Below are positions 23,024-31,805 of a stretch of DNA of 64,000 bases, piece by piece. Origin of the DNA: Bacillota bacterium (GTDB taxonomy: Bacteria > Bacillota > Clostridia > Lachnospirales > Lachnospiraceae); NCBI GenBank assembly GCA_023390555.1, contig JAEWCQ010000026.1, positions 4,381-68,380 on the forward strand, in the 5' to 3' direction. Both the position numbers and the translations under genes were made by a program. Positions within the stretch are counted from its first letter, which is position 1, and each line of letters begins with the position of its first letter. The notes under the pieces are model-generated. The model was not told the DNA's origin and made no database searches. It saw nothing but the letters and a program-made list of their open reading frames with translations.

Positions 23024-23608
23024 ATGACGAGTGCAGAAAAAACGGCAAAAATGATAAGAGTTATGACAGTGCCTCCGGTGTTGGTAATTGCGCTGATCTT
23101 GATATTATCGTATACCAATGAAAGTATTTTCCATGGATATGCAGATCGATTTGTGGCGGCATTTTTTCTTGGCATCATACCGTTACTGGCATATCCATTG
23201 CAGCAAATATTGCCTTTTTGGAAGGAAGACAGTCGGGAAGGGCAGAGAAGACTGGCATTTTTGCTCAGTATTGTCGGCTATGTTGCTGCGGTAATAGAGG
23301 GCTTGTTAAGTGGGGCAGGGAAAGAACTACAGTTCATTTACAATACGTATTTTATCTCTGTTGTTCTGTTGGCAATCTTAAATAAGATGATGAAATTGCG
23401 TGCGAGTGGACACGCTTGCAGTGTGACGGGACCGCTGGTATTTCTGATCTATTTTGTTGGATGGATCGTGATTATCCCCTGCCTTCTTGTCTACGGAGGA
23501 AGCATCTGGGCCTCAATAAAATTGAAACGTCATACAAAAAAAGATCTGTTTATGGGGACGGCAGTATGTCTGGTATCCTTCTTATGTGCTTATGCATTAT
23601 TCATGTGA
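23024..23608 (+). CDS. PAP2-like membrane protein
   Basis: The 194-residue protein has about six transmembrane helices. LRASGHACSVTGP near residue 125-137 resembles the central SGH motif of PAP2 phosphatases, but the flanking K-x6-RP and SR-x5-H-x3-D motifs are not evident, so it may be a non-catalytic or divergent relative. It is divergent from the TetR regulator and probably controlled by it. No clear ribosome binding site precedes the ATG; GGGAGTG lies about 13 bases upstream. Confidence 0.65.
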   Translation: MTSAEKTAKMIRVMTVPPVLVIALILILSYTNESIFHGYADRFVAAFFLGIIPLLAYPLQQILPFWKEDSREGQRRLAFLLSIVGYVAAVIEGLLSGAGKELQFIYNTYFISVVLLAILNKMMKLRASGHACSVTGPLVFLIYFVGWIVIIPCLLVYGGSIWASIKLKRHTKKDLFMGTAVCLVSFLCAYALFM

Positions 23609-23847
23609 GTCAAAAAATTTTATGAGGGCAGAATTTTTGACAGAAAGCAAGGGTGGTTTTACCCATCGATAACAGGTAGCTGTGAAGGCGTTTTTATAAA
23701 ATTTTTATTCTATAGAAACAAAAAAAGCAAATTACAGGCTGGAATTTTCAGGTTGTCATTTTTTTTGTGCATATTTTAGGCCTGAAAATGAAAAAATAAG
23801 TGATGTTGAGACCTTATTAAAATGGAAAAGAGAAAGGAGATATTTTT

Positions 23848-24033
23848 ATGACACAGTTATCAGAAAAAGAATTGGCGTGCTTAAATGATTCATTGGCAGA
23901 TGAGGAATTGCTCGTGAAGAAATTTCAGATGCTCGCAGATCACACGGAAGATACTGAAATCAAATCGAAATTTACGGACATCGCAAACAAACACCAGGGA
24001 CATTTCAACGCACTTTACCAACACTTAAAATAA
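23848..24033 (+). CDS. Small coat-associated helical protein
   Basis: AAAGGAG precedes ATG by ten bases. The 61-residue protein is a pair of helices with LSEKELACLNDSLADEE and a C-terminal HQGHFNALYQ, resembling half of a ferritin-like or CotF helical hairpin. It is 14 bp upstream of the CotF-type gene, so the two are co-transcribed and probably sporulation-related. Confidence 0.7.
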   Translation: MTQLSEKELACLNDSLADEELLVKKFQMLADHTEDTEIKSKFTDIANKHQGHFNALYQHLK

Positions 24034-24047
24034 CAGGAGGTATTTCT

Positions 24048-24323
24048 ATGAATCAGCCATATTCAGAAAAAGAGATTTTGGCAGATGCTCTTTCTGCCGT
24101 AAAAACTGCAACAAATCACTACAATACGTTTGCAAACGAATGCGTTCATGACGATGTAAGAAAGACCATGTTACAGTGCTTAGAGCAGGAGCATGACATT
24201 CAGCAGGATGTGTTTAACATGATGCATGACAAAGGATTTTATCCGACGCCAAGTGCTGAAGAAAAGAAGATAACGGAAGCTAAGCAGAAATTCGAAAGCT
24301 GTGCTTCCAGTAAATGGTCATAA
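24048..24323 (+). CDS. CotF-family spore coat protein
   Basis: The 91-residue protein matches the Coat_F domain: YSEKEILADALSAVKTATNHYNTFANE, LQCLEQEHDIQQDVF, and the KGFYPTP segment that is highly typical of the family. Bacillus CotF is processed and incorporated in the spore coat. AGGAGG precedes the ATG. Together with SigH in this window it supports an endospore-forming host. Confidence 0.88.
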   Translation: MNQPYSEKEILADALSAVKTATNHYNTFANECVHDDVRKTMLQCLEQEHDIQQDVFNMMHDKGFYPTPSAEEKKITEAKQKFESCASSKWS

Positions 24324-24366
24324 GGACGATCTATCCGGCAGAAGAGCGAAAGCTCCCATAGCGAAT

Positions 24367-24400
24367 AAAAACTCCCGGGACAGCATGTCCCGGGAGTTTT
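24367..24400. terminator. Strong bidirectional terminator
   Basis: AAAACTCCCGGGACA and TGTCCCGGGAGTTTT are exact complements around GCA. It separates the coat operon from the convergent small zinc-ribbon gene. Confidence 0.9.
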
Positions 24401-24443
24401 GGGTTATTTTGAAAAAGATAAGGACGTTCCATTGGTAAATCCT

Positions 24444-24620
24444 CTAAAAATCCTGTTCATGGATTATGTATGCCTCCGGTATCCCGCTTGTGAAAACCTT
24501 GGTAACAAAATTTTTACAGTTCGGACAGTAAACGCCTGCCATTACACAAGAACCCGGTTCATGGTCATTTTCTTCGATTTTCAAGTTTGAATTGCATTTG
24601 CAACAGGTATAAAGAATCAT
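24444..24620 (-). CDS. 58-residue zinc-ribbon-like protein
   Basis: ATG at 24620 follows GGAGTG at a long spacing. The product begins MILYTCCKCNSNLKI and has YCPNCKNFV in the middle, giving CxxC-type knuckles about 25 residues apart, typical of a small zinc ribbon. It ends AYIIHEQDF. It is a single gene facing the coat operon, sharing its terminator. Role unknown; small zinc ribbons often bind nucleic acid or protein partners. Confidence 0.65.
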   Translation of the reverse strand: MILYTCCKCNSNLKIEENDHEPGSCVMAGVYCPNCKNFVTKVFTSGIPEAYIIHEQDF

Positions 24621-24832
24621 CTCAGTGTCACTCCATCTCTGTTATTTACATATTTTTACATACTTTTGATATAATACCATCGATTTTTCAATCAGTCAAT
24701 AGATTCTGTCGAAATCTGTAAAACGAAGGAGAATGTGTCGAAAAGTATATCCGGCTTACGCTGGGAGAAATGATTTGAAAAAAAGAAGTGATACGTGTAT
24801 ATTGTAATTATTATGAAAATTAGGAGGTAATT

Positions 24833-25381
24833 ATGCGCGTAGGAATGGGATATGACGTACACCGTCTGGTTGAAGATAGAAAGCTGATTCTCGGAGGTGT
24901 GGAGATACCGCATGCACTGGGACTCTTGGGACATTCCGATGCAGATGTCCTGCTGCATGCAATTATGGATGCATTATTGGGAGCTGCGGCTCTGGGAGAT
25001 ATCGGAAAGCATTTTCCGGATACGGATCCTGCTTATCAGGGAGCCTCAAGTGTGAAACTGCTGGAGCATGTCGGCAAACTACTGGAAGAAAAAGGGTACT
25101 TAATTGAAAACATCGATGCAACTGTTATTGCACAGAAGCCGAAGATGCGTCCTTATATAGAACAGATGGAGAAGAACATTGCAGATGCACTTCGAATCGA
25201 TCCAAGCCAGATTAATGTAAAGGCTACAACGGAAGAAGGGCTTGGATTTACAGGAATAGAGCAGGGAATTTCCGCACAGGCAATCTGTGCGTTAACAACG
25301 ATTTACGAGAGCAGTGTGAGTATGGGAGATAGTCAAAACGGCTGTGTGGGGTGCACAGGCTGCGGAGGTCATGTTTCCTGA
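24833..25381 (+). CDS. ispF: 2-C-methyl-D-erythritol 2,4-cyclodiphosphate synthase
   Basis: Residues 1-160 are a complete IspF: MRVGMGYDVHRL with the zinc ligands, GHSDADVLLHAIMDALLG, GDIGKHFPDTDP and the C-terminal TTEEGLGFTGIEQGI. It cyclises CDP-methylerythritol 2-phosphate in the MEP isoprenoid pathway as a homotrimer. Residues about 165-182 form an unusual tail with Cys in NGCVGCTGCGGHVS, absent from standard IspF, that could bind metal. AGGAGG precedes the ATG. Confidence 0.95.
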   Translation: MRVGMGYDVHRLVEDRKLILGGVEIPHALGLLGHSDADVLLHAIMDALLGAAALGDIGKHFPDTDPAYQGASSVKLLEHVGKLLEEKGYLIENIDATVIAQKPKMRPYIEQMEKNIADALRIDPSQINVKATTEEGLGFTGIEQGISAQAICALTTIYESSVSMGDSQNGCVGCTGCGGHVS

Positions 25382-25412
25382 GGTTTTTTTGAAACCGTTA
25401 TAAATAATTTAC

Positions 25413-25441
25413 TTTAAAAATTGTGCACAGAGTTCTATAAT
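25413..25441 (+). promoter_or_regulatory. Promoter of the soluble chemoreceptor gene
   Basis: TATAAT at 25436-25441 with a weak TTTAAA at 25413-25418, spacing 17. No sigma-D (TAAA/GCCGATAA) flagellar-type promoter is visible. Confidence 0.45.
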
Positions 25442-25464
25442 ATGTGACATAGGAGGGTTTTTAC

Positions 25465-27396
25465 ATGTGGAAAAGTGATAGGAGAGGAAAAGGGGCAAAT
25501 GTAACAGAAAAGTTACTCCAATGGGATTTTCGGGAGGAGCTGACAGAGACTGGGGCAAATCAGGAATTTTTACAGTGCTACGCAACATATCGAGATTTTT
25601 TCACACAATTTAAAAGTGATTTCGATAATGTGAAACTGGTATCGGGGCAGCTGGAAGGCGTTGTGGAAAATTTGGTTGAGACTTCTGCGAGTGTGAAATC
25701 CTCAGCGGAATACATTGCTGGCGGTGCACAGGCTCAGGCAGAAGAAGTTGGAAGCTGTATGAATATTGTGGATTTGTTTGCAACGAAAATGAACCGCATG
25801 GATCAGATGTCAAAGGATTTAATTGAGCTGGCATATGAGATGGGAAAAGAAAATGCAGCGGGAAAAGATGCAATCTTAAATCTAAAAGTCAATCAGGATA
25901 AGAATCAGGAAGTAATTCAGTCAATTACGCATGAGGTATACAAATTATTAGATAAAACACAGGAAATCAATGCGGTTACACAGGTTTTGTATGAAATCGC
26001 ATCGCAGACGAACCTGCTGGCATTAAATGCATCCATTGAAGCGGCAAGAGCAGGTGAGGCAGGAAAAGGATTCGCAGTAGTTGCTGATGAGGTCCGTAAG
26101 CTTTCCGAAGAGAGCCGCAGCGCGAGTGAGCGGATCAACCATTCGATTTCAGATATCACGACCGAACTTGATTCGTTAAAGACGACAATTGATTTGTCGG
26201 AATCCACATTTGCAGGTCAGGTGGAGGCAGTGGGGAAAGTTACCGGGACAATGGAGATGATTCACACGACGATAGACAATTTTATTGAAAACCAAAAAGA
26301 GTTTAATCAGGATGTCGGTAATCTGCTCTCAGAAAAAGACAGGCTCGTTGATTCCATTACCAATATATCCTCCGTCGTAGAGGAATCCTCGGCAACGACA
26401 GAGGAGGTCGCAAGTCTTACGATCGTGCAGGATAATATCGCATCCCTGCTGATCAGAATGTCAAGAGAGTTAGGACATAAGGTGGATTTAATAGAAGAAA
26501 ACTCCAAACAGATTCAGACCGTTGCCAGTTCAGAGCAGAAGAAAAAAATCAGGATGATTTGGGATTTAGATGATCCATTTTGGGAGCCCGCAACAAAAGA
26601 AGCATTAAAAACCGCAAAGATTTTAAATTTTGATGTCGGTATTTTTGCTCCAAAGTCACGGGGGAATCGCGGAACCGCAGAGATGGCAGAGCATTTGGAG
26701 CAGATATTAGAAGAGGGCTGTGATGCAATCGTCATTTCGCCGATTGCCGATGACAAAATCCAAAACTGCCTGAAACGTGCGACTGACAAAGGAATCCGAG
26801 TCATCTTTTTACAGTCCGTATTAGATGGGATTCCATATGAATCGATGGTCGGAACAAATGCGCTTGCATGTGGGAAGAGCGCTGCGGAAATCGCAAAGAA
26901 AATGCTAAATCATCATGGGAAAATCGTTGTTGGCTGTTGGTCGGACAACAAAATGGATACGATTGAGGAGCGTGCAAATGGATTTATACAGGAGATCGAG
27001 CGCGGATCTGATATTGAGCTACATAGAATTAACATACCGGGTGGCCCGGATGAGGCAGAAGCAGAGAAGATGATTGATCAGATGATAAGAGACTATCCGG
27101 ATGTGGATCTGGTCTATGCCACAAACGTCGGATGGGGCCTGCTTTATGCGAAATACTTAGAGAAACATCGGGCGGATTTTAAGGTTCTGACCGTCGATTT
27201 TACAAAAGACGTGGCTGCTTATATGAAAAAGGGCTTTATCAGTACAGCGATTGCTCAGCGGCCGTTTGCATGGGGTTCTGTAACGCTTGAAATGCTTTCC
27301 GATGTATTTGAAGGTAAAAAGGTAGAACGCTATAAAGATACCGGAACCTATGAAGTAAATATCAATAACCTGCAAATCTTTGAGCAGCGTGTATAA
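25465..27396 (+). CDS. Soluble chemoreceptor fused to a periplasmic-binding-protein domain
   Basis: The 643-residue protein has no signal peptide or transmembrane helix. Residues about 60-340 are a methyl-accepting coiled coil with the conserved tip EIASQTNLLALNASIEAARAGE and GFAVVADEVRKLSEES, which contacts CheA/CheW. Residues about 360-640 form a type I periplasmic-binding fold (Peripla_BP_4-like: DLDDPFWEPATKEAL, CDAIVISPIADD, GIRVIFLQS, MVGTNALACG, DLVYATNVGWG). Ligand domains are normally N-terminal and outside the membrane; here the domain is C-terminal and cytoplasmic. GGAGGG precedes the ATG. It probably senses an intracellular sugar-like ligand. Confidence 0.85.
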   Translation: MWKSDRRGKGANVTEKLLQWDFREELTETGANQEFLQCYATYRDFFTQFKSDFDNVKLVSGQLEGVVENLVETSASVKSSAEYIAGGAQAQAEEVGSCMNIVDLFATKMNRMDQMSKDLIELAYEMGKENAAGKDAILNLKVNQDKNQEVIQSITHEVYKLLDKTQEINAVTQVLYEIASQTNLLALNASIEAARAGEAGKGFAVVADEVRKLSEESRSASERINHSISDITTELDSLKTTIDLSESTFAGQVEAVGKVTGTMEMIHTTIDNFIENQKEFNQDVGNLLSEKDRLVDSITNISSVVEESSATTEEVASLTIVQDNIASLLIRMSRELGHKVDLIEENSKQIQTVASSEQKKKIRMIWDLDDPFWEPATKEALKTAKILNFDVGIFAPKSRGNRGTAEMAEHLEQILEEGCDAIVISPIADDKIQNCLKRATDKGIRVIFLQSVLDGIPYESMVGTNALACGKSAAEIAKKMLNHHGKIVVGCWSDNKMDTIEERANGFIQEIERGSDIELHRINIPGGPDEAEAEKMIDQMIRDYPDVDLVYATNVGWGLLYAKYLEKHRADFKVLTVDFTKDVAAYMKKGFISTAIAQRPFAWGSVTLEMLSDVFEGKKVERYKDTGTYEVNINNLQIFEQRV

Positions 27397-27421
27397 ATCT
27401 AAGAACGGTGTGTAAAAAAGG

Positions 27422-27450
27422 TTGACAAAATGAGAGACAGTGCATAAACT
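27422..27450 (+). promoter_or_regulatory. Promoter of the T-box cys operon
   Basis: TTGACA (27422-27427), 17 bases, TAAACT (27445-27450). Confidence 0.75.
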
Positions 27451-27456
27451 ATAGTC

Positions 27457-27739
27457 GTATCAATTATAAAAAAATGAATGAATTATAAATGAAAAAAGCG
27501 CAGAGCGGAAAGAGTAATAGATCAGAGGAATCGCAGAGAGAGACTGTCACCGGCTGAAAGCAGTCTTGATGACCGGATTTATGAAGTGCCTCCGTGAGCT
27601 GTCCAGATGAATCAAGTAGTCTGGAACGTGTACACACGTTACGTGTCTTAAGGAACAGCGGATGAGATTTCTGCTGTTTGAATCAGAGTGGAACCACGAG
27701 TAACTTCGTCTCTTATAATAATAAGAGACGAAGTTTTTT
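27457..27739 (+). promoter_or_regulatory. T-box riboswitch, probably tRNA-Cys specific
   Basis: The T-box core AGAGTGGAACCACGAG is at 27685-27700. It is followed by a terminator with a perfect 14-bp stem (27702-27715 with 27722-27735) and T-run. Stem I has the AGTA-type loop near 27512 and a candidate specifier codon TGC at 27587-27589 before TCCG. TGC encodes Cys, matching the downstream cysE and cysS genes. Uncharged tRNA-Cys should stabilise the antiterminator and switch on cysteine synthesis and charging. Confidence 0.9.
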
Positions 27740-27816
27740 CATATTTCGTCTTTTCACCTATGTAAGTAGGTATCAGTGGTTGCGGTTTTTGAAAACCAGA
27801 AAGGTCGTTGATGTAA

Positions 27817-28488
27817 ATGGGTTTTTGGAAAGAATTAAAAGAAGAATTTGAAGTAATCCGGGAACGGGACCCGGCATTAAAGTCTCCCATGGAAGTTTTG
27901 CTTTATCCGAGTTTTCGTGTTATGCTTAGTTACAGGCGTGCGCATAAACAGTACCTGAAGGGGCATTTTTTCCGTGCACGGTATATTTCCCAAAAGGCAG
28001 CTAGGAAGACTGGCATTGAAATACATCCGGGTGCAACAATTGGAAGAGGATTTTTTATAGATCACGGAACGGGAGTCATCATCGGAGAAACGACGATCAT
28101 TGGAAATAACGTAACCCTGTATCAGGGAGTTACATTGGGCGGTACCGGGAAGGAAACCGGAAAGCGGCATCCTACGCTCAAAGACAATGTCATGGTCAGT
28201 GCCGGAGCAAAAGTCATCGGCTCATTTACCATCGGTGAGAATTCCAAAATCGGTGCAGGAAGTGTTGTGCTGGAAGAGGTGCCGCCAAACTGTACGGTAG
28301 TCGGCGTGCCGGGAAGAATCGTAAAACGTGATAATGTCAAAGTTCCGATCAGCGATATGGACCAGGTACATCTGCCCGATCCTGTTATGGAAGATATCAT
28401 GAATCTGCAAAAAGAGAATTCTGCTCTTTGCAACCGTCTGATTGATCTTGAAAAAGAATTAAAAGAACTGCGGGAAAAACTAAAATAA
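27817..28488 (+). CDS. cysE: Serine O-acetyltransferase
   Basis: The 223-residue protein has the N-terminal helical part (MGFWKELKEEFEVIRERDPALKS is its start, given here in pieces) and the left-handed beta-helix with GIEIHPGATIGRGFFIDHG, the active His in HGTGVIIGE, and YQGVTLGGTGK binding acetyl-CoA. It makes O-acetylserine, the carbon acceptor for sulfide in cysteine synthesis. The extra C-terminal coiled coil (about 190-223) is longer than in minimal homologues. It is first gene after the T-box. Confidence 0.93.
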   Translation: MGFWKELKEEFEVIRERDPALKSPMEVLLYPSFRVMLSYRRAHKQYLKGHFFRARYISQKAARKTGIEIHPGATIGRGFFIDHGTGVIIGETTIIGNNVTLYQGVTLGGTGKETGKRHPTLKDNVMVSAGAKVIGSFTIGENSKIGAGSVVLEEVPPNCTVVGVPGRIVKRDNVKVPISDMDQVHLPDPVMEDIMNLQKENSALCNRLIDLEKELKELREKLK

Positions 28489-28541
28489 TGTTATAATATA
28501 TATTAATAGAAAGAAACGTTGACAGGAAACTGGAGGAAAGA

Positions 28542-29960
28542 ATGGAAAACAACATACAGATATTTAATACACTGACAAGGAAAGTAGAGCAGTTTATACC
28601 GAATACAGATGGGAAAGTCAATATGTATACCTGCGGACCTACCGTATATCATTTCGCACATATTGGCAATTTGAGAAGCTATATTATGGAAGATGTGCTC
28701 GAGAAGACATTCCGTTATGCCGGTTATGATGTGAAACGTGTCATGAATATCACGGATGTGGGACATTTATCCAGCGATGCCGACACTGGCGAAGACAAGA
28801 TGCTGAAGGGGGCAAAACGAGAACACAAAACCGTTATGGAAATTGCAAAATTCTATACGGATGCGTTCTTTTTGGACTGTTCAAAATTAAACATCAAACG
28901 TCCGGATGTTGTGGAACCTGCGACCAATTGCATTACAGAATTCATTCATATGATTGAAGTGCTGCTCGAAAGAGGTTATGCTTATGTTGCGGGTGAAAAT
29001 GTGTACTTTGACACATCTAAAATTGAAGATTACTATGCGTTTTCCAGTCAGAACGAAAAAGAGCTCATGGTTGGTGTACGTGATGATGTTGACGAGGACA
29101 CGAATAAACGGAGCAAGAGTGATTTTGTACTTTGGTTTACCAAGTCCAAGTTTGACAATCAGGAATTAAAATGGGAAAGTCCATGGGGCGTAGGCTATCC
29201 AGGCTGGCATATCGAATGCTCCTGTATTAGTGTAAAACATTTGGGTGAATATATGGATATTCACTGCGGCGGTGTGGATAATATCTTTCCGCATCATACG
29301 AATGAGATTGCACAGAGTGAAGCCTTCCTTGGTCATAAATGGTGTAACTACTGGTTCCACGTGCATCATCTGAATGACAAGTCCGGCAAAATGAGCAAGT
29401 CAAAGGGCGATTTCCTGACCGTTTCCCTGTTAGAGGAAAAGGGATATCATCCGTTGGTATACCGAATGTTCTGTCTGCAGTCTCATTACCGCAAGCCATT
29501 GGAATTCTCATATGAAGTCATGGACAATATGGAAAACGCCTATACAAAATTACGGAAAGCGGTTGCAAAGCTGGATGTAAATACGGCTTTGCAGCCGGAT
29601 AAATTTGATCTCTATAAGGATAAATTTCTGGAAGCGGTGGAAAATGACCTGAATACCTCTATGGCACTTACCATTGTCTATGAAGTTTTAAAGGCCAATA
29701 TCACCGATAAGACCAAGCTTGTGTTGTTGGAAAGTTTTGACGAGGTTCTTTCTCTGGATCTGACCAAGGGGGAACTCGAGACCGGAGAGGCAGGTCTGGA
29801 CGCAGATCTGATCCGCTATATCGAGGAAAAGATTGAGGAGAGAAAAGCAGCAAAGAAAGAAAAGTATTTTGCAAAAGCAGATGCAATACGGAATGAACTT
29901 TTAGCGAGAGGAATCGTGTTAGAGGATACCAGAGAAGGGGTAAAATGGAAAAAGGCATAA
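28542..29960 (+). CDS. cysS: Cysteinyl-tRNA synthetase
   Basis: The 472-residue class I synthetase has the HIGH motif as AHIGNLRS within TCGPTVYHFAHIGN, zinc ligands in the WHIECSCIS and HCGGVDNIFPHHTNE region, and KMSKS as GKMSKSKGD. The C-terminal anticodon region ends in VKWKK. It charges tRNA-Cys. ACTGGAGG-type site precedes ATG. Its last five codons overlap the mrnC start, showing translational coupling. Confidence 0.97.
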   Translation: MENNIQIFNTLTRKVEQFIPNTDGKVNMYTCGPTVYHFAHIGNLRSYIMEDVLEKTFRYAGYDVKRVMNITDVGHLSSDADTGEDKMLKGAKREHKTVMEIAKFYTDAFFLDCSKLNIKRPDVVEPATNCITEFIHMIEVLLERGYAYVAGENVYFDTSKIEDYYAFSSQNEKELMVGVRDDVDEDTNKRSKSDFVLWFTKSKFDNQELKWESPWGVGYPGWHIECSCISVKHLGEYMDIHCGGVDNIFPHHTNEIAQSEAFLGHKWCNYWFHVHHLNDKSGKMSKSKGDFLTVSLLEEKGYHPLVYRMFCLQSHYRKPLEFSYEVMDNMENAYTKLRKAVAKLDVNTALQPDKFDLYKDKFLEAVENDLNTSMALTIVYEVLKANITDKTKLVLLESFDEVLSLDLTKGELETGEAGLDADLIRYIEEKIEERKAAKKEKYFAKADAIRNELLARGIVLEDTREGVKWKKA

Positions 29961-30424
29961 ACTCCTATATCAAAGAACAGTTTGGAATGGAAGAAGTGGA
30001 TGTGAAAACATATTCTCCACTGACACTTGCCTATATTGGGGATGAGATTTATGATCTTATTATACGGACAATCGTTGTAGGCAGAGGAAATACAAAGGCA
30101 GCGAATTTGCACAGGGCTGCCAGTCAACTGGTAAAGGCACATGCCCAGTCAGAGATGATGCGGACAATCGTACCGCTTTTGAATGAGGAAGAGGCAGATA
30201 TTTACCGAAGAGGAAGAAATGCAAAATCACCGACGATGGCAAAGAATGCGTCTATGTCAGATTACCGGAGAGCAACCGGATTTGAGGCATTGATGGGTTA
30301 TCTTTATCTGAAAGATGAATTCCCGCGTATTGTGACGCTGGTAAAGGCGGCGATTGAGAATTATGACGAAAAAACAGGTAAAAATAAGTACGAAGCAGAG
30401 CAAAAGGAGAACTGTCATGGATGA
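29945..30424 (+). CDS. mrnC: Mini-ribonuclease III
   Basis: The 159-residue protein is a lone RNase III catalytic domain without a double-stranded RNA-binding domain. SPLTLAYIGDEIYDLIIRT holds the catalytic acidic residues, and ATGFEALMGYLYL is the second signature. MrnC dimers trim 23S rRNA ends. The position directly after cysS is conserved in Bacillus and Clostridia. It overlaps cysS by 16 bases and its end overlaps the rlmB start. Confidence 0.95.
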   Translation: MEKGINSYIKEQFGMEEVDVKTYSPLTLAYIGDEIYDLIIRTIVVGRGNTKAANLHRAASQLVKAHAQSEMMRTIVPLLNEEEADIYRRGRNAKSPTMAKNASMSDYRRATGFEALMGYLYLKDEFPRIVTLVKAAIENYDEKTGKNKYEAEQKENCHG

Positions 30425-31172
30425 TATGGAAGTGAGTACGGAAGGACTGAAAATCGAAGGACGCAACGCCGTACTGGAAGCTTTCCGAGCGGGAAAGACA
30501 ATTGATAAACTTTTTATTCTGGATGGCTGTAAAGATGGTCCGATACAGACGATTACACGGGAAGCCAGAAAAAATGATACAATAATCAGCTATGTTTCCA
30601 GAGAACGTCTGGAGCAGCTGTCGGAGACAAAGAAGCATCAGGGGGTCATCGCCGTTGCTGCCGCCTATAAATATGCAGAAGTGGAAGACATATTGCAGAA
30701 TGCGAAGGACAGAGGAGAAGCACCGTTTTTGATTCTGCTGGATAATATTGAAGATCCGCACAATCTGGGAGCGATTATCCGTACTGCGAATCTGGCAGGA
30801 GCACACGGTGTGATTATTCCGAAACGCCGTGCTGTCGGACTTACCGGAACAGTTGCGAAGGCATCTGCGGGAGCCATCAACTATACACCGGTCGCAAAGG
30901 TTACGAATCTGAGCAGTACGATTAAGGAATTAAAGGAGCAGGGAATGTGGTTTGTCTGCGCAGATATGGGTGGTACAAGCATGTATGATCTGAATCTGAA
31001 GGGTGCAATCGGACTGGTAATCGGAAATGAGGGAGAGGGCGTAAGCCGGCTGGTACGTGATAATTGTGATTTTATTGCATCGATTCCAATGAAGGGTAAT
31101 ATTGATTCATTGAATGCATCCGTTGCCACGGGTGTGCTGGCTTATGAAATTGTACGTCAGCGTCTGCAATAG
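30417..31172 (+). CDS. rlmB: 23S rRNA (guanosine-2'-O-)-methyltransferase RlmB (SPOUT family)
   Basis: From ATG 30417 (AAGGAG seven bases upstream) the protein is 251 residues. It has the TrmH substrate-binding start (IEGRNAVLEAF, ISYVSRERLEQLS), then the SPOUT knot: LDNIEDPHNLGAIIRTA, VIGNEGEGVSRL and IPMKGNIDSLNAS. It 2'-O-methylates a guanosine in 23S rRNA. An upstream in-frame start at 30354 lies inside mrnC and lacks a site. The family also contains tRNA enzymes, so the exact target is inferred from operon position. Confidence 0.92.
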   Translation: MDDMEVSTEGLKIEGRNAVLEAFRAGKTIDKLFILDGCKDGPIQTITREARKNDTIISYVSRERLEQLSETKKHQGVIAVAAAYKYAEVEDILQNAKDRGEAPFLILLDNIEDPHNLGAIIRTANLAGAHGVIIPKRRAVGLTGTVAKASAGAINYTPVAKVTNLSSTIKELKEQGMWFVCADMGGTSMYDLNLKGAIGLVIGNEGEGVSRLVRDNCDFIASIPMKGNIDSLNASVATGVLAYEIVRQRLQ

Positions 31173-31189
31173 ATTTCCGGGAGGAATAT

Positions 31190-31789
31190 GTGGAGGACAT
31201 GGATTCTTACGAGAAGAGGACAGATGAAGAATTGATCAGTGCTTTGCGTTCAGGTGAAAATGAGATTACGGATTATCTTATGAACAAATATAAGAATCTT
31301 GTAAAGAAAAAAGCAAAGGCATTGTATCTGATCGGAGGAGATACGGACGATCTGATACAGGAAGGGATGATTGGACTTTTTAAGGCAGTACGGGATTATC
31401 GTGGTGACCGGGAAAGCTCCTTTTATCATTTTGCAGATCTGTGCATTGCAAGGCAGATGTATACTGCGGTGGAGGCTTCCCAGAGAAAGAAGCATGCACC
31501 TTTAAATTCTTATGTCCCATTATATGCAGATTCCGGTGATTCAGAGGCGCTGAATCTGGAAAATGCACTCAGTTCGATGGATGAATTGAATCCTGAAAAA
31601 ATGATTATTAACCAGGAGAACCTGGAGGCCTTTCAAAAAAAGGTATCGGACAGTCTGAGTCAGATGGAAAAAGAGGTACTTACCTATTATCTTCAGGGAT
31701 ATGATTATCTCCAAATTTCAGAAGTGATGGGAAAGGAGCCCAAGGCGATTGACAATGCCTTGCAGAGACTGAAAAAAAAGCTGAAATGA
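31190..31789 (+). CDS. sigH: RNA polymerase sigma factor SigH (Spo0H-like)
   Basis: The 199-residue factor has region 2 with DTDDLIQEGMIGLFKAVRDY and FYHFADLCIARQMYTA, and region 4 with LSQMEKEVLTYYLQGYDYLQISEVM. It matches SigH in length and in its place after cysS-mrnC-rlmB. SigH starts early sporulation transcription. A GTG start at 31190 has GGGAGG at ideal spacing; ATG at 31199 would be too close to its site. The yacP (NYN nuclease) gene that lies between rlmB and sigH in Bacillus is missing here. Confidence 0.93.
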   Translation: MEDMDSYEKRTDEELISALRSGENEITDYLMNKYKNLVKKKAKALYLIGGDTDDLIQEGMIGLFKAVRDYRGDRESSFYHFADLCIARQMYTAVEASQRKKHAPLNSYVPLYADSGDSEALNLENALSSMDELNPEKMIINQENLEAFQKKVSDSLSQMEKEVLTYYLQGYDYLQISEVMGKEPKAIDNALQRLKKKLK

Positions 31790-31805
31790 GAGAGAGGAAG
31801 AACCT

